The position numbers were made by a program, and so were the translations under genes. A stretch of 6,470 nt of DNA from Phycisphaerales bacterium (GTDB taxonomy: Bacteria; Planctomycetota; Phycisphaerae; SM23-33), in NCBI GenBank assembly GCA_003171235.1, contig PMYM01000032.1:1-6470 (forward strand), read 5' to 3'. The notes under the pieces are model-generated. The model did not search any database, had not been told where the DNA came from, and was given only the letters and a program-made list of their open reading frames with translations. Below, piece after piece: positions 1 through 4,574 of the stretch (positions are counted from its first letter, which is position 1; every line of letters starts with the position of its first letter).

Positions 1-1
1 G

Positions 2-93
2 GCGGTCTCCTCGGCCCTCTGGGCCACCTTTGAAAGCGCCTATTCGCTTTCTTTCGGGCGAGTCTACTCGACCCGACGGGAGACCGCTTTTTT
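2..93 (+). terminator. Branched (four-way-junction) stem-loop element ending in six T's
   Basis: A 9-bp closing stem pairs GCGGTCTCC (2-10) with GGAGACCGC (79-87). It encloses three perfect hairpins: GGCCC/GGGCC (13-17/21-25), GAAAGCG/CGCTTTC (32-38/45-51), and TCGGG-CGAGT paired with ACTCG-A-CCCGA (54-63/66-76, one bulged A). Six T's follow directly at 88-93. Stem plus T-run on the plus strand is the form of a factor-independent terminator, presumably for a gene ending left of the window. Three internal hairpins are unusual for a terminator, so the end of a structured small RNA is possible. It is not a tRNA: there is no T-loop consensus or D-loop GG. The pairing is seen directly; the function is inferred. 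Confidence 0.5.
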
Positions 94-130
94 ACTCATG
101 CCATCTTCGGGGCCACAACCGGAAAGAACG

Positions 131-163
131 GTGGGAGACCGCCCTGCGGGCGGTTTCTCCCAC
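131..163. repeat. Long imperfect palindrome (hairpin), REP-like
   Basis: GTGGGAGA (131-138) pairs with TCTCCCAC (156-163), and CCGCCC (139-144) pairs with GGGCGG (148-153). The loop is TGC and two T's (154-155) are bulged, giving a 14-bp stem. No T-run follows on either strand, so it is not a standard intrinsic terminator. GGGAGACCGC (133-142) repeats the closing strand of the upstream branched element (78-87), so 2-10 could pair with either copy. It lies downstream of the minus-strand gene remnant and could protect a transcript end or be a dispersed palindromic repeat; neither can be settled from one copy. Confidence 0.5.
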
Positions 164-192
164 CCTACGAGACTACGGGACAGCCCGGAAGC

Positions 193-209
193 GCGGGCAA
201 GATGCCCGC
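193..209. repeat. Perfect 7-bp hairpin behind the gene remnant
   Basis: GCGGGCA (193-199), loop AGA, TGCCCGC (203-209) form a perfect stem. It starts 9 bases past the stop codon of the minus-strand remnant at 219. That position suits a transcript-end structure, but there is no T-tract after it in the minus direction. Confidence 0.4.
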
Positions 210-218
210 AACACCAGC

Positions 219-590
219 TTACCTCGGCAGCTGCCCGATGGGGGCGCAGGTGGTCATGTCGGGCGTCATCAGGATGCTGACCAGCGGGCCCAGCCAGCCG
301 CTGTTCCACTCGTGAGTGCCGATGGCGGTCAGGTCGCAGTAGTGCGGGATGCCCAGTTGGGTCATCTGAGTGTCAACGGGCGCGGTGCCCCCGAACCCCA
401 GGCCGGCCATGGCGATCCGAGCCGGCTGGGTCTTCAGCCAGCTCTGGTTCTGCGTTATCAGGTTGGGTATGTAGTAGTTGGCGTTGAAGTAAGTGGCGTT
501 GTTGTAGACCTCCGGGTGGAGGAAGGTCTCGCTCAGCGGGGAGTCCCAGGCCCCGGCCCGGCCAATGCCGACATCGCCAACGTGAACCTG
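219..590 (-). pseudogene. 3' remnant of a protein-coding gene lacking its start
   Basis: Reading the minus strand from 590, 123 codons are open to a TAA at 219-221. An in-frame TGA sits immediately upstream at 591-593. The first 60 codons contain no ATG, GTG or TTG; the first ATG is at 410 (frame ...ARIA-MAGLGFGG...). The region before that ATG still looks coding: codons mostly end in G or C, and the peptide is rich in Asn, Tyr and Trp (for example ATYFNANYYIPNLITQNQ). It therefore reads as the C-terminal part of a larger, probably extracellular or surface protein that lost its 5' end. I do not recognise the family. An IS-end-like sequence lies 88 bases upstream, which suggests the cause. An intact 63-aa protein from 410 is the less likely alternative. 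Confidence 0.5.
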
Positions 591-641
591 TCATGGCAGG
601 TCGCACGGGGATGGCTTTTTCACCGCGCGGGAGGCGGTCTT

Positions 642-661
642 GCCGGGGCTGCCGCCCCGGC
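642..661. repeat. Perfect 8-bp hairpin inside the presumed IS remnant
   Basis: GCCGGGGC (642-649), loop TGCC, GCCCCGGC (654-661). It lies between the IS-end-like repeats and the truncated gene. No T-run follows it on either strand. Subterminal stem-loops occur in insertion sequences, but the assignment rests only on position. Confidence 0.35.
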
Positions 662-677
662 CTGGAATGGGGTCCGG

Positions 678-721
678 ACCGGGTACATAGGTAACAGTTT
701 GTACCGGGCACATGGGTGACA
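678..721 (-). mobile_element. Tandem terminal-repeat-like sequence, IS481-like IS end remnant
   Basis: On the minus strand, TGTCACCCATGTGCCCGGT (721-703) is followed 25 bases later by TGTTACCTATGTACCCGGT (696-678); the units match at 16 of 19 positions. A TGT start with repeated 'TGTYACCYATGTRCCCGGT' units resembles, from memory, the ends of IS481-family elements. The orientation puts the element's interior to the left, yet the truncated gene begins about 90 bases in, and no transposase reading frame or second inverted end is visible. It would therefore be a solo or heavily deleted end. The family name needs a database comparison. Confidence 0.45.
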
Positions 722-722
722 C

Positions 723-830
723 TCTGGAAGTAGGATGGGCGGCAAAGAGATTGCCCTGATTCAACACAAGAGATTCGAGCTGTGGAATTATCGGACAGCC
801 TCAGCATTCTCGCTGGGAGGGTAAGAAGAC
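723..830. other. Intergenic stretch with no supported feature
   Basis: This lies between the IS-end-like repeat and the 3' end of the methyltransferase gene. The minus strand shows only a weak CAGC/GCTG hairpin and no T-run, so no convincing terminator for the minus-strand operon is visible. A 29-codon plus-strand frame (735-824) is present but not convincing. The missing 5' part of the truncated gene is not found here. Confidence 0.4.
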
Positions 831-1493
831 CTATGGCGGCGTCTGGTACTTGAGCGTCCAGTAGTACTGTCCCTGCTGGTAACTGGGGGCCATGCCCACC
901 CCGGCCAGGGCGTCGGCCAGTTCGGCGGGCGTGGGGAAGTTCTTGAGGATTTCCCAGCGGCTGCCGTCGGAGAGTTGCCGGACGCTGTAGGTGTTGCCCT
1001 CGGCGTCGCGGCGGGGGGCCTGCGGGCTGCTGCGGCCGGGCAGGTAAAGGTTGTCCACCATCACCACCGTGGCGCCCGCCTTCAGGTGTGAGTGAAGGTT
1101 GACCAGGAATTCCCGCCGCCGGCCTATGGGCACGTGCGAGAACCAGAAACCCGCCAGGGCGGCCGAGAAATCCGACCCCACCCCGGCCAGGCTGAAGGCG
1201 TCGGCCACGGCGAACTTAACGTTGCCCTTGGGATATGACTTCTGCCGGGCCAGCTCTAGCACGCCTTCGCTCAGGTCGGTGGCCAGGACGCTCCGGGCGG
1301 CGGCGGCAATGCAGTTCGTCCAATACCCCGTGCCGCAGGCGATCTCCAGCACGTCCCGCCCGTCAAACCACTCGCAAAACTTGCGCTTCAGGTCGGCCAG
1401 TTCGCCCTGGCGCTCGGGGATGTCGTACATGCGCTGGTATTCCCGGCGGCGCCGCTCGTAGTACTCCAGTATGTCGCGCGAATCCTGGCCCAT
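831..1493 (-). CDS. Class I SAM-dependent methyltransferase
   Basis: This 220-aa protein has the Rossmann-fold methyltransferase layout. Motif I (DVLEIACGTG, residues 47-56) forms the glycine-rich SAM-binding loop. The acidic residue at the end of strand 2 is D73 in VLATDLSEG. The motif II region is VKFAVADAF (92-100), and LKAGATVVMVDN (137-148) matches motif III. It is most like small Methyltransf_11/25-type enzymes. It has no signal peptide or membrane segment, so it should be cytoplasmic. The substrate cannot be told; small molecules, quinones, lipids and proteins are all possible. The ATG at 1493 is chosen because it gives a full N-terminal helix before motif I, with a weak GGTGG about 9 bases upstream. 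It is the last of three co-directional genes, 48 bases after the PH-like gene, and is probably co-transcribed with it. Confidence 0.88.
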   Translation of the reverse strand: MGQDSRDILEYYERRRREYQRMYDIPERQGELADLKRKFCEWFDGRDVLEIACGTGYWTNCIAAAARSVLATDLSEGVLELARQKSYPKGNVKFAVADAFSLAGVGSDFSAALAGFWFSHVPIGRRREFLVNLHSHLKAGATVVMVDNLYLPGRSSPQAPRRDAEGNTYSVRQLSDGSRWEILKNFPTPAELADALAGVGMAPSYQQGQYYWTLKYQTPP

Positions 1494-1541
1494 TCATTTG
1501 CACCACCGGCTAATGTCTGCTGGCGGTCGGCCCGCGATAAT

Positions 1542-2036
1542 TCATTTGGCTGCGCCCAGGGCCGAGCGGATGGCGGCGGCCAATTCCTCCGGCTGGTCGG
1601 TGCCGATGCGGAAATGCCGCCCGCCCGCCAAGTCCAACTCCACCGCCGACAGGCCCGAGACGTTAAACATCCAGCCGCGTGGGATCAGCCGGATGCCCCA
1701 GCCGCACAGCCAGTGATTCCGCACCGGACGGCAATCGGTGACTTCCGCCAGCGGGATTCGCCGCCTTAGCCAGGGCAGGGCAAAGTGCACCGAAACCCAG
1801 CGGCGGTCAACCTGCGCCGTCAGCGTTGAGAAGGCGGCCAGGCAGGCCAAGAGGAACGCCTCCATCGCCAGCACTATCCAGATTTCACGGCCAGGGACGG
1901 CGAAAACGGCCAATATCGCCAGCAACACCACCGCGCCCGCCAGTGAGAAGATCGTCAAATACCCCACTTGCCGGTGGCGGTAGATAAGGCCAGTCTGGTC
2001 GGTGGCCGTCATGCTTGACATGTTAGTCAAAACCAT
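1542..2036 (-). CDS. Small membrane protein with a PH-like domain
   Basis: The predicted protein is 164 aa from the ATG at 2036. Two hydrophobic helices, about residues 24-47 and 51-72, form a hairpin anchor. The rest (about 75-164) reads as a bacterial PH-like domain: strand-rich sequence with WVSVHFALPWLRRRIPLAEV (80-99), a WGIRLIPRGW stretch (113-122), NVSGLSAVELDL (125-136), and GRHFRIGTDQPEELAAAI (139-156), a pattern typical of this group ('...GIR...YNVSG..AVEL.L..GR..RIGTD.P..L..AI'). The function of such proteins is generally unknown. The start is uncertain. ATGs at 2036, 2021 and 2012 are clustered, and a TTG at 2063 would overlap the TGA of the preceding gene. None has a good Shine-Dalgarno sequence. 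The near-overlap indicates co-transcription, possibly translational coupling. Confidence 0.75.
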   Translation of the reverse strand: MVLTNMSSMTATDQTGLIYRHRQVGYLTIFSLAGAVVLLAILAVFAVPGREIWIVLAMEAFLLACLAAFSTLTAQVDRRWVSVHFALPWLRRRIPLAEVTDCRPVRNHWLCGWGIRLIPRGWMFNVSGLSAVELDLAGGRHFRIGTDQPEELAAAIRSALGAAK

Positions 2037-2059
2037 GGCGGCCGCAACCCCGGGCGGGG

Positions 2060-2839
2060 TCAATGCATGAGACGGCAGAGGGTTTCTTCAAAGAAAAACG
2101 GGTAGATGCGGACGCTCAGGCTTTCGCCGGGGAGGCTGTAGCCAACGGGGCCCAGCAGGTCCAGCAGTTGCGTGGCCTGGTCGGGGAAGAACTCCTGGAG
2201 GCGTCTGGAAAGCATTTGGCGGAGGTGCTCCAGCCGCTGGAGGGCCTTATGGGGCTGCTGGGCCAGGGGGTAGGTGCTGGCCCGGAAATAGCGGCGGACG
2301 TTGGGCAGGTCGGAGGCGCTGCTGCGGAAATACTTCGCCAGCCGCTGGGGGATGCGGGAGAGCATTTCCATGGGGTAGTCCAGGCCCATGGGCAAATGTT
2401 CCTCGTGGCTGTAGTGCAGAAAGGGGTCGAAGAAAAAGGCGGCGGGGCTGTAGTCCAGGCGAAGCTTGGCCAGGAGCGGGGCGAAGAGGTCAAAGCCGCC
2501 GTCGGAAAGAAAGCCTTCGGGGCCGTCGCCGACAAGCACGGAGTGGCAGGAGGCGTTGAGGTCGGCGCGGTTATAGCCGACGAGCTTGTTATAGGCGGCC
2601 TGGAGGCGAGGAAGGGTCAGCCGGCGGACGTCGAAGATCAGCAGGCGTGCCTTGACGCTATGTGCGGCCATGCGGTGGATTTCCTGCACCTCGATGCCGC
2701 CCGGGCCGAAGGCCGGGGTGCGGACGTGGAATTTGGCCAGGGCGGGCTGGGCCTCCAGGCGTTCGCGCAGGTCTTCCAGCAGCACCGCGTCCAGCGAGTA
2801 CAGGTCGATGCAGGGCTTGCGATCTTTCGTGTTAAACAC
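2060..2839 (-). CDS. Conserved-looking protein of unknown function, GTG start
   Basis: This is a 259-aa protein I do not recognise. The N-terminal 110 residues look alpha/beta: a possible strand-helix unit (CIDLYSLDAVLLEDLRERLE, 10-29), a hydrophobic strand RLLIFDV (65-71), then a helix and another strand (HSVLVGDGP, 99-107). This spacing recalls receiver-like or other Rossmann-like folds, but no phospho-acceptor pattern is clear. A hydrophobic/aromatic segment, SPAAFFFDPFLHYSHEEH, lies at 131-148. The C-terminal half is rich in Arg, Leu and Gln, with probable helices at 195-230. There is no signal peptide or membrane span. The GTG at 2839 is the first possible start, since an in-frame TAA lies four codons upstream and the next Met is residue 57. 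It heads the minus-strand operon, and its TGA touches the next gene. Confidence 0.72.
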   Translation of the reverse strand: MFNTKDRKPCIDLYSLDAVLLEDLRERLEAQPALAKFHVRTPAFGPGGIEVQEIHRMAAHSVKARLLIFDVRRLTLPRLQAAYNKLVGYNRADLNASCHSVLVGDGPEGFLSDGGFDLFAPLLAKLRLDYSPAAFFFDPFLHYSHEEHLPMGLDYPMEMLSRIPQRLAKYFRSSASDLPNVRRYFRASTYPLAQQPHKALQRLEHLRQMLSRRLQEFFPDQATQLLDLLGPVGYSLPGESLSVRIYPFFFEETLCRLMH

Positions 2840-2840
2840 G
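2828..2840. promoter_or_regulatory. 13-base palindrome over the GTG start
   Basis: CGTGTT-A-AACACG is a perfect odd palindrome centred on 2834. It covers the start codon and, if the proposed promoter is right, the transcription start of the minus-strand operon. Such symmetry fits a small dimeric repressor site. It may equally be chance plus codon content (Phe-Asn-Thr). Confidence 0.25.
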
Positions 2841-2845
2841 CCGGT

Positions 2846-2875
2846 ATATTACCAGCTCTGGCGGGCCAAGCGCAA
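2846..2875 (-). promoter_or_regulatory. Candidate sigma-70 promoter for the minus-strand operon (possibly leaderless)
   Basis: The minus strand carries TTGCGC (2875-2870), an 18-base spacer, and TAATAT (2851-2846). The sixth base after the -10 is 2840, so transcription would begin at or next to the GTG at 2839. No Shine-Dalgarno sequence precedes that GTG. Together these suggest a leaderless mRNA. The -35 matches the consensus only partly. Confidence 0.4.
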
Positions 2876-2894
2876 GGGGTTCATCCAACGGCGC

Positions 2895-2924
2895 TTGGCA
2901 GGGGGACTGCCCAAGGGGTATAAT
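2895..2924 (+). promoter_or_regulatory. Strong sigma-70-type promoter for the PQQ-like gene
   Basis: TTGGCA (2895-2900), an 18-base spacer and a perfect TATAAT (2919-2924) form a near-consensus promoter. It implies a start near 2931 and a leader of about 130 bases. An imperfect inverted repeat, CTTGGCAG/CTGCCCAAG (2894-2901/2907-2915), overlaps the -35 and spacer and could be an operator. It is divergent from the minus-strand promoter 20 bases away. Confidence 0.65.
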
Positions 2925-3001
2925 GCCCTGTTTCCGCCCGCCGCCGCGGCCTGCGGCCGGGCTTCGGGGCCGGAGAAGAAGGCGCCGCCGGAAGAGCCGG
3001 A

Positions 3002-3048
3002 GGCGGGACTTCGTAGTCTCGCCGCTTGGGGCGGCGCGGGTTTCTTTT
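3002..3048 (+). promoter_or_regulatory. Leader hairpins with a T-rich tail, attenuator-like
   Basis: In the leader of the PQQ-like gene, GGCGGGACT (3002-3010) pairs with AGTCTCGCC (3015-3023) around a TCGT loop, with one G-T wobble. A competing hairpin, GCCGC (3021-3025)/GCGGC (3031-3035), shares bases with the first. It is followed by GCGGG and TTTCTTTT (3041-3048), 14 bases before the start codon. Two mutually exclusive stems ahead of a T-rich tract resemble an attenuator, but the gap between stem and T's is not ideal. The stem contains CGTAGTCTCG, the reverse complement of 168-177. Confidence 0.3.
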
Positions 3049-3062
3049 AGTCGGAGTTTGCG

Positions 3063-4328
3063 ATGCGTAGAGCGATACTGGCGACGGCGGCGGTTCTGGC
3101 GACGATGGGTCTGGCGTTTGCGGCGGACTGGCCGCAGTTTTATGGGCCGCAGCGCAACGGGGTTTCCCCCGAGTCCGGCCTGGCCAAGACCTGGCCGGCC
3201 TCCGGGCCCAAGCAGCTTTGGAAGCTGCCCCTGGGGCCGGGCTTTGGCGGCGTGGCCGTCGAGGGCGGCAGGGTCTACCTGCTGGACCGCCTCGAGGACA
3301 AGCAGGAGGTGCTGCGCTGCCTGGACCTCTCCAGCGGCAAGGAAGAATGGAACTACGCCTACGACGCCCCCGGCAAGTACCCCCACGAGGGCTCTCGCTC
3401 CACCCCCAGCGTGGACGACAAGCACGTCTTCACCGTCGGCGGCACCGGCGAGGTGCTGTGCGTGGACAAGGCCACCCATCAGTTGGTCTGGCAGAAGAAC
3501 ATTTTCAAGACCTACGGCGGCCAGCCCCCGACCTGGTTCGTCAGCCAAAGCCCGCTGCTGTACAAAGACTTGGTCATCATCGCCCCGCAGAGCAGACAGG
3601 CCTGTCTGGCCGGGCTGAAGCAGACCGACGGCCAGGAGGTCTGGAAGTCCAGCCCTCTGGGCGAGATGCAGTACGCCTCGCCCATGATTGCCAGCATCGA
3701 CAAGCTTGACCAGGTGGTGATGCTCACCCGCAAAGGCAACAAGGACCAAGTGGCCGTGGTGGGGGTGGACCCCTCCGACGGCAAGACGCTCTGGACCTAC
3801 GACGGCTGGAACTGCAAGATTCCTATTCCTTCGCCCACCTACGTGGGCGAGGGGCGGTTCTTCATCACCGGCGGGTACGATGCCGGCTGCGCCATGTTCA
3901 AGGTCAGCCACGAGGACCAGAAGTGGACGGTCACGGAGCTGTTCAAGAACAACAGCGTGGATTCCCACCTGCACAATGCCATCCTGTACAAGGACTATCT
4001 CTACATCAACGGCAACAGCGTGCAGCAGACCAGGATCGGCCTGGTGTGCATGGACCTGGAGGGCAAGCTCAAGTGGCAGACCCGGGAGAAGCCCAGCGTC
4101 GAGATGGGCAACCTGGTGATCGCCGACGGCCTGCTGTACGTCATGGACGGCAACAGCGGCACGCTGGCGGTGGTCCAGGCCAGCCCCGACGGCTACAAGG
4201 AACTGGCCCGGGCCAAGGTGCTGTCGGGCAAGGGCGGCACGGTCTGGGGCCCCATGGCCATTGCCGACGGCAAGCTGCTCTGCCGCGACCAGCGTGAACT
4301 CAAGTGCCTGGACCTCAAGAACCCCTGA
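3063..4328 (+). CDS. Secreted PQQ-like beta-propeller repeat protein
   Basis: This 421-aa protein has a Sec signal peptide at 1-20 (MRRAILATAAVLATMGLAFA, likely cut before ADWPQ). The mature start, DWPQFYGPQRNGVS (22-35), is the signature seen at the head of many planctomycete PQQ-like proteins. Blade-type repeats follow with the 'x-LD-x-x-G-x-x-x-W' pattern: VLRCLDLSSGKEEW (83-96), VLCVDKATHQLVW (131-143), LAGLKQTDGQEVW (182-194), VVGVDPSDGKTLW (232-244) and LVCMDLEGKLKW (327-338). LKCLDLKN (413-420) probably closes the ring. It resembles BamB-type scaffold propellers rather than quinoprotein dehydrogenases; no catalytic dehydrogenase motif is evident, so PQQ binding should not be assumed. 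It should act in the periplasm or outside the cell. The start has GGAG at 3053-3056, six bases upstream of the ATG. It has its own promoter and appears monocistronic; its role is unknown. Confidence 0.9.
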   Translation: MRRAILATAAVLATMGLAFAADWPQFYGPQRNGVSPESGLAKTWPASGPKQLWKLPLGPGFGGVAVEGGRVYLLDRLEDKQEVLRCLDLSSGKEEWNYAYDAPGKYPHEGSRSTPSVDDKHVFTVGGTGEVLCVDKATHQLVWQKNIFKTYGGQPPTWFVSQSPLLYKDLVIIAPQSRQACLAGLKQTDGQEVWKSSPLGEMQYASPMIASIDKLDQVVMLTRKGNKDQVAVVGVDPSDGKTLWTYDGWNCKIPIPSPTYVGEGRFFITGGYDAGCAMFKVSHEDQKWTVTELFKNNSVDSHLHNAILYKDYLYINGNSVQQTRIGLVCMDLEGKLKWQTREKPSVEMGNLVIADGLLYVMDGNSGTLAVVQASPDGYKELARAKVLSGKGGTVWGPMAIADGKLLCRDQRELKCLDLKNP

Positions 4329-4457
4329 GGCGGCGGCGGGGCGAAATCTTCTGAGGGGCATTTTGCCGCAATCCGGCCGGCGGATGTGCGCTACAGAGTA
4401 GAGTGAGGAATCGGCCGCTGGCGATGAGCGTTGCCGGAAGGATGGCGTATTTTGGGG

Positions 4458-4485
4458 GTGACAAAAGCGCCGTCAGTGATATAAT
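4458..4485 (+). promoter_or_regulatory. Sigma-70-type promoter for the beta-helix gene
   Basis: GTGACA (4458-4463), a 16-base spacer and a perfect TATAAT (4480-4485) predict transcription starting near 4492, giving a leader of about 83 bases. The preceding 4329-4457 shows no gene and no convincing terminator for the PQQ-like gene; a CCCCT/AGGGG pairing around 4322-4359 is weak. Confidence 0.6.
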
Positions 4486-4487
4486 GC

Positions 4488-4537
4488 GGCCCAAAGGAGG
4501 CGCGGTAACCTCGCTCCGTGCCTATAGTTACTTTGGC
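4488..4537 (+). promoter_or_regulatory. Leader stem-loop covering a Shine-Dalgarno-like sequence
   Basis: At the 5' end of the predicted transcript, CCAAAG (4491-4496) can pair with CTTTGG (4531-4536). GTAAC (4505-4509) can pair with GTTAC (4527-4531); the two stems meet at base 4531. AAAGGAGG (4493-4500), a perfect ribosome-binding sequence, is partly buried in the structure and has no start codon at proper distance. It could be a stabilising 5' stem or a ribosome standby site. Confidence 0.25.
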
Positions 4538-4561
4538 CTGTAGTTCATACGCCCTCGAGCA

Positions 4562-4568
4562 AAAGGAG
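4562..4568 (+). promoter_or_regulatory. Ribosome-binding site that fixes the ATG at 4575
   Basis: AAAGGAG lies six bases before the ATG at 4575. This decides against an in-frame GTG at 4518, which has no well-spaced site and would put 19 polar and mixed residues before the signal peptide. Confidence 0.8.
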
Positions 4569-4574
4569 TGTCCC

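Noticed and set aside
2..87. A tRNA gene, because of the cloverleaf-like folding
   Set aside because: It lacks a T-loop (TTCGA-type) sequence, the D-loop GG pair and a standard anticodon arm, and the arm lengths do not fit.
30..719. A 229-codon plus-strand frame across the left region
   Set aside because: It runs through the branched element, two hairpins, the gene remnant's antisense and the IS-like repeats. It has no ribosome-binding site or recognisable domain.
373..807. A 144-codon minus-strand frame overlapping the gene remnant
   Set aside because: Its second half is the out-of-frame reading of the remnant, rich in Arg, Pro and Gln. The codon pattern favours the other frame.
735..824. 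A 29-codon plus-strand small ORF starting MGGKEIALIQ
   Set aside because: An AGG-like sequence sits very close to the ATG, but there is no known similarity, no promoter and no conservation evidence; it is likely chance.
3063..4328. Calling the propeller a PQQ-dependent alcohol dehydrogenase
   Set aside because: It is too short, at 421 aa, and shows only structural propeller repeats without recognisable quinoprotein catalytic residues.
2832..4361. A 509-codon open frame on the minus strand, opposite the PQQ-like gene
   Set aside because: It is a shadow of the GC-rich plus-strand gene. Its peptide is a run of Ala, Val, Leu, Gly and His with no domain pattern, while the plus strand has a signal peptide, ribosome-binding site and propeller repeats.
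4518..4574. An upstream GTG start for the beta-helix protein
   Set aside because: It has no properly spaced ribosome-binding site and would put 19 extra residues before a well-formed signal peptide. ATG 4575 has AAAGGAG six bases upstream.
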